From Azolla pinnata (lineage: Eukaryota; Streptophyta; Polypodiopsida; Salviniales; Salviniaceae), in NCBI GenBank assembly GCA_037176905.1, contig JBBBWG010010379.1, forward strand, positions 1 to 21,835: a stretch of 21,835 bases of DNA, written 5' to 3'. The notes under the pieces are model-generated. The model was given only the letters and a program-made list of their open reading frames with translations. It searched no databases and was not told the DNA's origin. Shown piece after piece: positions 1 through 8,690 of the stretch (positions are counted from its first letter, which is position 1; each line of letters begins with the position of its first letter). Made by a program: the position numbers and the translations under genes.

Positions 1-6
1 ATCATG

Positions 7-34
7 GAACATTCTAGAATGTTCTAGAATATTC
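7..34. promoter_or_regulatory. Perfect heat-shock element (six alternating GAA/TTC units)
   Basis: GAA at 7-9, 17-19 and 27-29 alternates with TTC at 12-14, 22-24 and 32-34, always with two bases between. This is the canonical binding array for heat-shock factor trimers (nGAAn units in alternating orientation). Six uninterrupted units is longer than most functional elements. What it controls is not visible: the next features are a tRNA-like repeat and the leader of a dead copia element, and any host gene would lie off the left edge. A shorter three-unit version (GAA-TTC-GAA) occurs near 19177-19191, downstream of a P450 3' end, so the motif may belong to a 3' flank shared with the P450 copies. 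Confidence 0.6.
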
Positions 35-92
35 TAGTATCTTATAATAAATAATAATATAAAATATTTTAAATACACGTTAAATATGTTAT

Positions 93-156
93 CATATTGG
101 TTAAAGGTTTGACATCTGTACGAAGAGGTTGTGGGTTCAAAACTTCATATGCAAGA
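93..156 (+). repeat. tRNA-like sequence (possible SINE head), copy A
   Basis: An A-box-like stretch (TTGGTTAAAGG, about 97-107) is followed about 30 bp later by a B-box-like stretch (GTGGGTTCAAAAC, 131-143). These are the two internal RNA polymerase III promoter blocks. The rest does not fold into a normal tRNA and there is no acceptor stem, so this is not a tRNA gene. Related stretches lie at 12570-12640 and 19240-19293, all followed by an AT-rich piece containing TATATGACAC-like or TATGCAAG sequence. I infer a tRNA-derived SINE or an old tRNA relic that has been copied. Confidence 0.4.
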
Positions 157-611
157 AGGTATGTTGTCATGAAAACGACCATCCGTAATTTCGACTGGCG
201 AAGTAAAGACTTCAGTCTACTGAGAGTAATCATCGTGTTCGCCTCGACGTCAGTGAGAGAACAGAAGATACAGAACTGGATTTAGAGTAACCCACAGGGA
301 GTTACGACCGTTTTATTGCATTATGTTGTAAAACACTCTATCACGACCTAATGCATACAGTGTACGATTAGATCACGATTTCGATAGTCGTACTTTCTTT
401 GACAGTGTTTCATATGCACTTCGGGCAAAGCTAGTGGCTTGTGCTCACTGTGCTCACTGTGCTCAGAAGAGTTTGTACGACTCGTTCCTCCGCGGACTAG
501 GCGCTACAGTCCGACCTCAACTCGGACTTTGGCGACACGGCTCGTACTCACTTCGAACAGAGTCGTAATACTCGTGCCCACTCCGAGTAGAACCGTGGAT
601 CGCTACGACAA

Positions 612-893
612 GTTCGTGTCCAACTCGGTTAGACTGCATTCGGGTAGACTGCAGTGCAGTCGTACTCACCCGCAACCATAACCACTTCGGACAGAACATA
701 CGTCTCCGACAAGTTCGTGTTCAATTCGGCTAGACCGCATTCAGGTAGACTGCAGTGCAGTCGTACTCACCCGCAGTTGTAACCACTTCAGACAGAACTT
801 CTACGTTCGTGTCCAACTCGGTTAGACTGCATTCGGGTAGACTGCAGTGTAGTCGTACTCACCCGGAGTCGTAACCAGTTCAGACAGAACTAC
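612..893 (+). repeat. Three tandem ~90-100 bp repeats in the retrotransposon leader
   Basis: Units start at 612, 713 and 805 with GTTCGTGT. Each contains TAGACTGCATTCGGGTAGAC-like sequence, an ACTGCAGTG core, TCGTACTCACCC and an (A/C)AGACAGAAC-like tail. Unit lengths are about 101, 92 and 89 bp. They sit directly before the gag start at 913, so they belong to the untranslated leader of the copia element. Looser relatives of the TCGTACT motif occur upstream (480-600) and in the 3' region (4461-4560). A triplicated 9-bp GTGCTCACT lies at about 440-465. The function is unknown; packaging or dimerisation signals are possible but not shown. Confidence 0.8.
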
Positions 894-912
894 GGACAAG
901 CATTCCCGACAA

Positions 913-2109
913 ATGGCTTTAACATCCGGCTCATCCGAGATGAGCATAAGGAAGTTCGACGGGACGAACTTCAACTTCTGGAAAGAAAAGATGCAAGACT
1001 ATCTCATAGTCCGCGACTACATCGATCCAATAGAGCACGACATGGTTTCGGTAACATACAAGCCGGACGTATGGATGAAACTGGACCGAGTAGCACGCGC
1101 GACCATCCGAATGTATCTATCTGAATCCGTGTATTACACGGTTCAGTCGTGTACGACAATGAAAGAATTGTGAAAGACGTTGTCGGACACTTACGAAAAG
1201 AAGGTGGCCGCTACGAAGATTTATCTTATACGACGCCTTTACAACCTACGGATGAAAGAGTCTGACTCGATCACGGCTCACTTGAACGACTACGAAGGAA
1301 TCATTTCCCAGCTGTCAGCACAACGAATGATGATCGACAACGAGCTGACAGCTCTACTGCTGATGAGTAGCCTTCCACCGTCCTGGGAAACCTTCGTCAC
1401 GACCGTCTGCAACGCGTCTGCTACGGCGGTGAAGTACTCCAAAACTACGAGATCCATTCTGTCTGAAGACGCTCGGAGGAAAACATTTGTTCAAAACTCG
1501 GCGACTGAAGCCTACATCGTACAAAGTACGGGTAATCGACAACAACATCGTGGAAGAAGTTCCTCGCGCGGGCCGAACACAACAAGAAATCGAAGCAAGT
1601 CCAGGGGTTTGCTGACGTGCAATTATTGCAAGAAACCTGAACACATCAAGGCCGACTGCCGAGCCCTCAAAGCGAAAAATGAAAAATTTCGAAAAAAGGG
1701 CAATCGTACTGAGGAGGTGAACTTCTACGGTTTATCTTTTATGATTTTTCGACGCACAAGTGAAGATACTATGGAGGATGATCCGAACATCCTCACCGTG
1801 GAGAGCACGACCGAAGCAGAAGTTCTGCTTACGACGGAGGAAGCCACCAACTGGCTACTCGACTCGGGCGCCTCTTACCACGTAACTCCGTTCCGATCGC
1901 AATTCCGACAGTATACGGCTCGAAGTTTCGATCCTGTACGCGTCGGAAATTCGAAGCATTGTGCGGTCGTCGGCATCGGCACAGTAGAGCTTAACCTTTC
2001 CGGTGACTTTATGATCATACTCCACGATGTTAGGCACGTCTTGGAGCTATCAAGGTCGCTCATTTTGGTGGGACAACTCGACGAAGCAGGCATCCGTGCT
2101 AGCTTCTAG
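913..2109 (+). pseudogene. copia gag and protease (nonsense-interrupted)
   Basis: The start at 913 is the first ATG followed by a typical copia gag opening (KFDGTNFNFWKEKMQDYL). A TGA at 1171 replaces what should be Trp in the family motif L-W-K-T-L, and the frame then continues open to 2107. A UBN2-type gag domain follows (YEKKVAATKIYLIRRLYNL and LLLMSSLPPSWE). Then comes a CCHC zinc knuckle at 1618-1659 (CX2CX4HX4C), with Glu where Gly is usual before the His, and a basic linker. The aspartic protease signature WLLDSGASYHV has its catalytic Asp codon at 1861. The product would normally be the capsid/nucleocapsid and the processing enzyme. The TAG at 2107 ends the frame inside the region just after protease. 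Confidence 0.88.
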
Positions 2110-2355
2110 TCAGGAGCGTAGAGTCTCCACAAAGGGAACCTCCTACTTGCTCGTGGTCCGAAAATACACTCGTTATATCCTTTGTACGTCACGCTCAGAG
2201 AGGGTGACTTATTCGTCGTGGATATTCCGATGTCATCTCTATGGCACGGAAGACTCGGCCACCTGAGCAAAGCCGACATCATGTACCTATCCAAGGCCAG
2301 TTACATTCCCAAGCTCTCCTTCTCCGACCATAGCAAGTCGCGGTCTCACATCTGA
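2110..2355 (+). pseudogene. copia GAG-pre-integrase segment, broken
   Basis: This continues the gag-protease frame after two close stops (2107, 2119). It is recognisable from LHKGNLLLARG and SLWHGRLGHLSKADI, the latter being the His pair of the integrase N-terminal HHCC zinc-binding module. The two cysteines that should follow (CxxC, normally just before a GKQ-like motif) are absent. The sequence passes from SDHS straight to KSRSH and then shifts frame to reach TSPPRELSPLDLVHSD. I infer a small deletion of about ten codons together with a net frameshift at about 2335-2355, so the zinc module cannot form. Confidence 0.75.
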
Positions 2356-2372
2356 CTAGTCCGCCGAGAGAA

Positions 2373-3419
2373 TTGAGTCCGCTCGATTTGGTCCATTCGG
2401 ACATCTATGGCCCGATGCCACATTCGTCTTTTGGCGGAGCGTCTTACTTCGTCACCTTTATCGACGACGCTACGCGAAAGGTATGGGCCTATCCGAATCG
2501 GACAAAAGACCGTGTATTCACGATCTTTAAAGATTGGCTCGCAATGGTCAAGAATCAGACAGATCGGAAGCTCAAATGCTTACAATCCGATAACGGGGGA
2601 GAGTATAAGTCTGACAAGTTCGTCCAATTTTGCCGAGAATGTGGCATCAGAAGCGAATTTACGGCTCCTTACAATCCAGAGCAAAATGGCGTATCGGAAA
2701 GGATGAATCGTACAATCCAAGAGCGGATTGTTTCTATGCTGCACCATTCCGGACTTACGGACAGCTTCTGGGCCGAGGCACTACTCACGGCCGTACACAT
2801 CATCAACATGTCTCCGAGTAGGTCTCTTGCATCGAAAATTCCGCAAGAGCTTTGGACAGGACGAAAACCCGATTACGGAAAGTTGCGGATATTCGGATGC
2901 CAAGCGTACGCACTTGTGCCAAGGGACGAGCGTCGTAAACTCGAGTCACAGTCACGAAAATGCGTTTTCCTCGGATATGGACTTGACGGAAGTTTCGGCT
3001 ATCGCTTGTGGGACCTGGAGACTCACCAAGTTGTCCGAAGTTCGGACGTGGTCTTCAACGAGTCCGCGATGCACAAGGCTGTTGATCGCCTGATCGAATT
3101 ACGGAGAGTTACGTTTGCGGACATACTCACTCCTTTGGATGGCCTAGCACAGCACACGAGGTCAACTTCACGGTCAGCCCACCCTCTTAGTACGGAAGGA
3201 GTCGTACTTGACGAAAATTTGAGTAGTAGAGCTACTATCAGTCCGACAGGGTCGGATGAATCAAGTTCGGACGTGCGAAGTACAATCGTACTAGAACCGG
3301 CTAGCCTAGTCATTCCACGTCGATCGAAAAGACTGTCGCAGCCACCTGAGAGGTACTCTCCCGGCTTGTTCTTCACGGACGCCGGTGAACCTACGATATA
3401 CAGAGAAGCGGTCGGATGA
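2373..3419 (+). pseudogene. copia integrase core and C-terminal region
   Basis: This is a long open segment with the full rve integrase catalytic triad: Asp10 (HSDIYGP), Asp73 (SDNGGEY) and Glu109 (NGVSERMNRT), counting from 2373. The last two are 36 residues apart, matching the D,D35E pattern. After the core come the family motifs GRKPDYGKLRIFGC, KCVFLGYG and YRLWD, then a low-complexity linker and the pre-RT motif RSKRLSQPPERY. The enzyme would insert retroelement cDNA into the chromosome. The frame ends at a TGA at 3417 exactly where sequence homologous to mid-RT begins, so the stop results from the RT deletion. The catalytic core itself looks undamaged. Confidence 0.9.
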
Positions 3420-4461
3420 GGACTATTGCTTCTACAGTCAGGATGCACCCGATGGGAGTCCCATCTTCCTCATCCTCTACGTGGACGATATGCTACTCTC
3501 CGGTCGACATATCGGAGAGCTTGCCGAGCTCCGACGGCAAATGCTGCTAAAATTCGCAATGAAGGACCTTGGTCCGGCGCATCACATTCTCGGGATGAAG
3601 ATCACGCGGAATCGCCATTCGAGACAGTTGTATCTGTCTCAGTCCGCTTACATCCGATGAATTTTGGAGCGATTAAGCATGCATTCGGCTCGATTTGTTA
3701 CGACACCACTACCTGCCAACCTTCGGCTGTCACGGAAGGACTGCCCGACACCTGGTCCGGAGGGGGACCATATGAAGTCGGTACCATATGCACCGGCTGT
3801 TGGCTCGTTGATGTACGCTATGGTCGCGACGCGGCCAGACATAGCGCATGCGGTTGGAGTCGTTAGCAGATTCATGCATAATCCACACTGGAACGTAGTG
3901 AAACATATCTTTAGATATCTGGTTGGCACACAAGAGTACGACATCAAATTCGGACCGAACGAACCCTTAGGCCTAGTTGATTACACCGACTCGGATTACG
4001 CGGGCTGTCTCGACAGCCGGAAATCGACGTCCGAATACTTCTTCAGGTTTGGGTACGGCGCCATTTCGTGGAGATCGAAACCACAGGACTGTACGGCTAC
4101 CAGTACGATCGAAGCGGAGTATATAGTTGCGTCGGACGCTGCGAAGGAAGCGCCTTAGCTCAAACGACTAGCTCGTACGTTTCGACAATGTGATTCGAAA
4201 TGGATTTCGACCGTACTCAGCGATAGCCAAAGAGTATTCGCTTTAGCGAAGAATCCGGTACATCATAATGCTTCTAAGCATATCTAGGTTCGGTATCACT
4301 TCGTTCGGGATTGCGCAACTAATGAGATGCTCAGTCTAGAGAAGGTCTTTACGACTGACAATGTTGCGGACGCAATGACCAAAAGTCTTTCGACGGACTG
4401 ATTTTGGTCCTTGCGCGATCGGATGGGCGTGGAGTTGATTTCGGACGAACTGTGGAAATAA
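3405..4461 (+). pseudogene. copia reverse transcriptase C-terminal part and RNase H
   Basis: Homology resumes in the middle of RT at RSDEDYCFYS, followed by the catalytic box YVDDML (3478-3495), the KFAMKDLGPAHHILGMKI region and PYAPAVGSLMYAM. The first roughly 230-250 residues of RT (fingers and palm, including the first catalytic Asp) are missing. RNase H follows: DYTDSDYAGC, STIEAEY and SDSQRVFALAKNPVHHN carry the expected acidic residues. Stops at 3658, 4156, 4285 and 4399 interrupt the frame. The natural terminator is TAA at 4459. Each nonsense codon can be explained by a single C-to-T or G-to-A change, consistent with methylation-driven decay. Confidence 0.9.
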
Positions 4462-4560
4462 TCGTACTATTACGATCATTCGTACTTTCGACTCGATCGT
4501 ACTACTACGATTATTCGTACTCTTGACTCGATCGTACTACTACGATCATTCGTATTTTTC
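4461..4560 (+). repeat. 35-bp tandem repeat (2.9 copies) after pol
   Basis: Units start at 4461, 4496 and 4531. The first two are 35 bp long and the third runs about 30 bp before diverging. Each unit contains ATCGTACTAYTACGATYATT followed by CGTACT and a CGACTCG-type spacer. Within a unit, ATCGTACTA and TACGAT are partly self-complementary, so small hairpins are possible. The array overlaps the pol stop codon and precedes the polypurine tract. It probably belongs to the 3' untranslated part of the element. Confidence 0.85.
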
Positions 4561-4656
4561 CGATTGTACTTTTCCGAAGTATATTAGCCCCTTTCTAAAT
4601 CTGTAAAACTTGTATATTTTTTTTCATTTTTTTCAGATTTTTGGAACACATCCATT

Positions 4657-5007
4657 ACGGGGGAGTGTCGAATACGGGCATCTAATGGTCGTGTTCACAC
4701 TGTCCATAAATAGACGGGCCATATTTGTAATATGTCGGAAAGGCTTGAACCCTAGCTTAGGGGTATAAATACCAAGCTTTTATGGTTGTCTAAAGTTAGT
4801 TGCTCCAACTCCAGATAATAGCAGAGCTATTTTGTGCCTATCTCTCTCTCTCTCTCTTGTGTCTTTGCCGCCACCATTGACCGACCCAAATCTGAAGCTT
4901 CCTTCGTCAGATTTGATCTTCTCCTTGTTCATACTTACCTCTTGACACCTCCACCATACTACTGGGAGGTAGTGTTTCATTTCGACTGACGACCTTCACA
5001 TACAACA
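4657..5007 (+). mobile_element. Polypurine tract and 3' LTR of the copia element
   Basis: ACGGGGGAG (4657-4665) is a copia-type polypurine tract, and TGTCGAATACGGG begins at 4666 with the obligatory TG. Inside the LTR is a TATA box (TATAAAT, 4764-4770), which would define U3/R, and a pure CT run at 4841-4857. The right end is uncertain. A CA dinucleotide at about 5006-5007, before a sequence of a different character, is my best guess, giving an LTR of about 340 bp. The left partner is not in the window, so length and target-site duplication cannot be confirmed. Confidence 0.6.
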
Positions 5008-5010
5008 CTT

Positions 5011-5046
5011 TCGAGAAGCCATGGTCTTGTGTTTGAATCCTGCCAA
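5011..5046 (+). repeat. Isolated B-box-like sequence
   Basis: GTGTTTGAATCCTG (5029-5042), preceded by CATGGTCTT, resembles the T-arm/B-box of a tRNA (GGTTCRANNCC). No convincing A-box is present upstream, where the LTR ends. It may be a truncated SINE head at the edge of the retroelement, or chance. Confidence 0.2.
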
Positions 5047-5156
5047 CTACAAATATAGCATTGACCTTGATTGAATGAAGATGAAGAAGAAGAAGTTCCA
5101 GCTATAAATATAGCATGGCCTTGATTGAATGAAGATTAAGAAGAAGAAGTTCTAGT
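5047..5156 (+). repeat. 55-bp tandem duplication
   Basis: Units 5047-5101 and 5102-5156 both read CTAYAAATATAGCAT, then GACCTTGATTGAATGAAGAT or a close variant, and end in an AAGAAGAAGAAGTTC tract. The two differ by a few substitutions and one small indel. Each carries a purine-rich GAA/AAG run. No coding or regulatory role is visible. Confidence 0.8.
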
Positions 5157-5228
5157 ACAAATCATCTAGTTGTGCCAGAGGGGCAAAGAGAGACAGAGGA
5201 CGACACAGATGGGGTGGGCGATTTCTAA

Positions 5229-5545
5229 CATCCTCATGCAGGTGAACCACACCAACCAAGCTTTGCTCAATTTATTGACGACTTAACCCTAAGAACATCG
5301 ATTAGACCCCAAGGTTCGTGCCAAGTCGTTCTCAAACCTCTCGTGCAAGGATGTTCTCACATGGTTGGACCAACTAGAGAACGTTGCCAGATAGCACCTT
5401 TGGACGTTCCGACGACCGCAAGGCCATGGATGTAAGGACCATATTCGATACACATAGTACATCAAGTAACCTGATACAACCAAGACCAATTCACAATTAT
5501 TCAAGGCCGCAACTTGACAAAGAAAAGGATAGAGACAAAAGGCTT
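5229..5545 (+). repeat. Dispersed repeat R1, copy 1 (gag-like remnant)
   Basis: This stretch aligns by eye along most of its length with 8171-8471, and its first part with 8596-8680. One frame gives VNHTNQALLNLL, then RLDPKVRAKSFSNLSC and VLTWLDQLENVA before stops. The hydrophobic spacing and the W-x-x-x-L pattern recall the capsid part of an LTR-retroelement gag, and the right end (about 5558-5578) gives CYKC, a possible first half of a zinc knuckle. That assignment is tentative. The repeat lies upstream of P450 copies 1 and 2, so it was probably duplicated with them or served as a recombination site. Confidence 0.55.
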
Positions 5546-5591
5546 AAAGGCAACACATGCTACAAATGTTACAAAAAGTAGTGATGATAGT

Positions 5592-5985
5592 TACACATTA
5601 CTGAACCCATCGACGAAAATGATATCTTTGTCGTGAAGCACATAAGGAAATTGAGGTTCAATCTGGGTGGGGCAATGCCTTATTTTTATGGTTTCAATCA
5701 AGATAGGTATTGGATCCAAATCGCCACCACTATTGGAAAGATGCACAATTATTTAGACAACACTGTAGAGGGGCATTGCATAACACAAGCCCATTCAATG
5801 GTGCTACCAAACAACAAGAAAATAAATCATTTGTTGCGCTTAACTTTTTATGACTAATTTGGTCATGTGTATTCGATTTAATTTATATTACAACTAGCTC
5901 TAGCTTATTTCGCTGCTCCACTTCAAATGAGAAATAGTTGTAGTTTCGCCTGCACTATGGCATGCAACATTTTGATAAAGAAAGG
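5592..5985 (+). repeat. Dispersed repeat R2, copy 1 (conserved reading frame)
   Basis: This matches 20560-20980 closely and a diverged stretch at 19650-19850. A frame shared with the other copies reads EPIDENDIFVVKHIRKL, then GGAMPYFYGFNQDRYWIQI and ATTIGKMHN, open to about 5857. I do not recognise the domain. After the ORF comes a conserved non-coding part (TAGCTCTAGCTTATTTCGCT) leading towards the promoter of P450 copy 1, as in copy 3. R2 therefore travels with the P450 5' region. Conservation covers both the open part and the non-coding part, so recent duplication explains it as well as selection does. Confidence 0.6.
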
Positions 5986-6878
5986 ATATTTGATCTAAAA
6001 GGTCCCAATTTCACAATATTTACGATGAGCAATTTATGCAATTTGCATCCAAACAGAGAAGCTTACAAAGCCCCTGATAGCACTATGATGAACAAATAAG
6101 AGTTTGATCTTGTGTGAAAATAATTCCAAAATAGTAGACATATCACATAATCTCGGAAACTACATTTTAAAAGTAGCTCCAAGTTCACAAGTCAAGTTAT
6201 AATAATGTTTTTTCCAGTTTGACAGCCCAACAATAATGTTTAGAAATGGTTGGTTCCCATTCCACAACCATTTAGAGAAATGGTCTGTTCCAATTCTAGA
6301 GCCTAACACCAAAATCTAGTAAATATTTATTAAAATTCCACAACCCAACAACATCATTTACAAATGTTTGTACCAATTTCACAACTCGCGACAACCTGTA
6401 AAGATAGTTATAGTGATTTCAGTCCAATTTAGAGCCAGCAGTAGCATTTAAAAATTGTTTGTTTCGAATTTAGAGCAATTAAGAGAAACATACTTGTTCC
6501 AATTTTACAACCCAGTAGCAAGCAACATATACAAATTATTTATTCCAATTTCACAGCCCAACAACATTCAGTGATAGTTTCCTCCGATTTAATAGCCCAG
6601 CAATAACATTTGGAAAATGTCTGTTCGGATTTAATAGCCCAACTTCTTAGCTTTGGCGTTGATGTGTCACCTTTTGATGTGGGTGGGCTTATTCTCTTGA
6701 TTGGTAGAAACCATGCATGCATGTAGCAAAGGGCAGAAAACAACAAAGTCCATAGCAAAAGTGAATTAATCCCCGTAATCTGTGGCTAGAGCGATTTATA
6801 AGTGGACCAAGACTCGAAAGTATTAATTAATCACATGTTGAGAAGAGTTTAAGAGATGGGGCTAGAGGAGACCAGGGA
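5985..6878 (+). repeat. Minisatellite-like insertion in the P450 copy 1 upstream region
   Basis: P450 copy 3 lacks this block. There, the R2 end (CATTTTGATGACG) is followed within about 30 bp by the TATATAG promoter element, whereas here about 890 bp intervene. From about 6200 to 6650 the block is a degenerate tandem repeat of roughly 55-62 bp. Its recurrent features are (CC)AATTT-ACAGCCCAACAA, then CATTTA, then a GTTTGTTCC-like segment. Earlier and later parts show no clear structure. It interrupts the spacing between upstream region and TATA box, which would be expected to disturb expression of copy 1. Confidence 0.55.
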
Positions 6879-6897
6879 GCTTCGATGCTTGAGGGCT

Positions 6898-6952
6898 TAT
6901 ATAGATTTTAGTAGAGAATACATGCATGCATTCATTATAATCAAGTATAAAA
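6898..6952 (+). promoter_or_regulatory. Promoter of P450 copy 1
   Basis: TATATAG (6898-6904) and TATAAAA (6946-6952) lie upstream of the ATG at 6966, with an RY-type CATGCATGCA (6921-6930) between. The same two TATA motifs at matching spacing occur before copy 3 (21011 and 21056), so the block is homologous. A start from the second TATA would fall beyond the 6966 ATG, which favours TATATAG for a transcript including that ATG. Confidence 0.5.
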
Positions 6953-6965
6953 GTACTATTCGAGA

Positions 6966-7179
6966 ATGAAAAAAAGAAGACTACTAAGTATAAAATGGAC
7001 CATTCGGAGGATGGTGGTGAGCATAGAAGAGTGGAGTTATAGCCTTCCGACTAGCAGAAACAACAATTGGTTGTACACATTCTTGATAGCTTTGTTCGGG
7101 TGGGTGCTCTTGGTAGCAGGGCTAGCAACTCTAGAGATACAACTATAGTTGTGGAGATGGGGTCGGAGAGTGACAAGAA
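6966..7179 (+). pseudogene. P450 copy 1: exon 1 (membrane-anchor exon), broken
   Basis: It encodes an N-terminal signal anchor (LYTFLIALFGWVLLVAGLA) nearly identical to copies 2 and 3 and followed by LATLEIQL. A TAG at 7146 replaces the first Trp of the WWWRW stretch present in copies 2 and 3. The 5' splice site is also lost: the CAG-GTAC junction of the other copies reads ACAAGAATT here. Exon 2 is absent, since after the intron relic the sequence at 7461 does not resemble it. A microsomal P450 would use this segment to sit in the ER membrane; here it is dead. Two independent lesions plus the missing body make pseudogene status secure. Confidence 0.8.
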
Positions 7180-7460
7180 TTGCTAGAACAAAAAGTAATT
7201 TAACATTAAATAAAAGTATGAGCTACACATAATAGTGACTATAGTGTGTTACCATTATACATAAAAGAATAGTAATTAATACAATCAATTACGATTTCCA
7301 AAATGATAATCAAAACTCTTTTTCCACAAAAGAATAGTAATTAACACAATCAAGTATGATTTTCAAAAATGATAATCAAAACTCTTTTTCCAACGTAAAG
7401 AGTTCATGTTCCTTTTCCATAAATCAAAGCTCTTTAGTTTTTACCTTCAAACTCTTTCAG
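7180..7460 (+). repeat. P450 copy 1 intron 1 relic with internal 66-bp duplication
   Basis: This is homologous to the single intron of copy 3 and to each unit of the multiplied intron of copy 2. Shared landmarks are ACACATAATAGTGA, TACCATTATACATAAA, AGTAATTAATAC, ACTCTTT-TCCA, a GTAAAGAGTTCATG core, TCTTTAGTTTTTACCTTC and the end AACTCTTTCAG. The segment AAAAGAATAGTAATTAAYAC through ATAATCAAAACTCTTTTTCC is present twice in tandem (about 7263-7328 and 7329-7395). The 3' splice-like AG is at 7459-7460, but the sequence after it (GCAGACACTAGC) soon diverges from exon 2 of the other copies. Confidence 0.7.
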
Positions 7461-8110
7461 GCAGACACTAGCAATGTCTTGAAGGCACCAAGAGATGCAT
7501 AACTTACGGCTTTACGATCAAGTACCCCCGCAAACAACCTCGACAAAAAGCACATGGAATCATTTGTTTTGAGACCTCTAGTAAAGATCCTTTCGTTAGT
7601 ATCAAATAATCTTAATCGTCTATATAAATGGGCTTGTATTCAGGCGATATAATTCACTCGCTACGTACATACCAACGAAGCAAGCATACTATAAACTAAT
7701 TACCTTTTACTTAGCCTCGGCGAAACAAAAAGCGAATAATCGTTGCATACTACTCACAATTTCTCTCGATATTGTAACGCTAGTTAAACTTCTAGCTAAA
7801 CAAGCGAATAATCGGCCCATTTATCTATTATAAAAGGTAGCCCAACAGCATGAGAAAAACATATTCTAAACTCCTCTCTGTGCATGTCCCTTAACGATCT
7901 TCTTGTTTTGAGCTTTTCTGTTGCCCTAGTTATTCTTATCATTCCGCTTACTCTTCAATGCCTTCGTCATACTCGCTCTATATTGTTATCGCTCTGCTTA
8001 TGTCCTCGAGTTGCTCACGTGACGCTCATCGGCGGACGTTACATCAGTGTAGATAATAGGTTTGCCCCTCATGCATCACGAAGAACTGTACCCACGTGCA
8101 TCCTGACTAT
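7461..8110 (+). other. Unassigned region with TATA box and short ORF
   Basis: A TATA box (TATAAAA, 7829-7835) stands 49 bp before an ATG at 7884 that opens an 86-codon ORF (7884-8144). The first 30 residues are strongly hydrophobic (LLVLSFSVALVILIIPL), like a signal anchor, and the rest is unremarkable. The decamer GCGAATAATCG occurs twice upstream (7730s and 7803-7813). Since the ORF runs into repeat R1, it may be chance, or the stretch may be an LTR with its leader. I recognise no product. Confidence 0.2.
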
Positions 8111-8690
8111 GGTTCTCCCAAGCAACACGCAACAAAACACTTGATGGACCTACTCTTTAAAGCGGTTTATAACATCCTCGTGCAGGTGAACCACACCAAC
8201 CAAGCTTTGCTTAATTTCATAATGACTTGACCCCAACAAGATCGATTAGACCCCAAGGTTCGTGCCAAGTCGTTTTCAAGCCTCTCGAGTAACGACCACT
8301 TAAAGAACGTGTCGAATAACACTTTTGGATCGACATCCGCAAGGCCATGGAGGTGAGGACCATACTCGATAATGTGGCCGATACATAGTGAATCAAGTAA
8401 CCTGATAAAATCAAGACCAATTACCAATTATTTAAGGCCGCAACCTACCAAAAACCAAGATAGAGACAAAAGGTTTGTTCTTCGTGGATCACAAAGACCT
8501 TGAAGCTTCTACCTATATATATGGCGACAATGGTTCTCCCTAGCAACACACAAAACAACACTTGATACGCCTATTTATTTTAAGTGGTTTCTAATATCCT
8601 CATGTAAGTGAACTACACCAACCAAGGTTTGTTCAATTTCTTGACGATTGGATCTAGGTAACGTCGATCAGACCCCAAGGAGAACCATTC
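8111..8690 (+). repeat. Repeat R1, copies 2 and 3 in tandem
   Basis: ATGGTTCTCCC-AGCAACAC begins two tandem modules (about 8111 and 8531), each running on into CCTCRTGYARGTGAACYACA, the R1 core. The first continues for about 300 bp, parallel to 5229-5545. One frame reads MDLLFKAVYNILVQVNHTNQ, then RLDPKVRAKSFSSLSS, with stops. The second stops abruptly at about 8680, where R1 (GATCAGACCCCAAGG) is joined to P450 exon 1 sequence (AACCATTCAGAGGATG). That junction marks a recombination or deletion event that removed the promoter and original start of P450 copy 2. Confidence 0.65.

Larger units (their letters stand above)
301..5007 (+). mobile_element. Degenerate Ty1/copia LTR retrotransposon
   Basis: The domain order is gag, protease, GAG-pre-integrase, integrase, reverse transcriptase, RNase H, polypurine tract and LTR, which is the Pseudoviridae/copia order (integrase before RT). 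It is inactive. In-frame stops lie at 1171, 2107, 2119, 3658, 4156, 4285 and 4399. There is a frameshift with loss of the zinc-binding cysteines near 2340-2355, and roughly 700 bp of RT is missing at about 3405-3415. Only one LTR is seen, on the right. No copy of its sequence lies upstream of gag, so the left LTR is missing or outside the window. The left border is therefore a guess. Confidence 0.85.

Noticed and set aside
4780..4980. Minus-strand ORF in the LTR
   Set aside because: It overlaps U3/R of the LTR and the CT microsatellite, and shows only low-complexity content.
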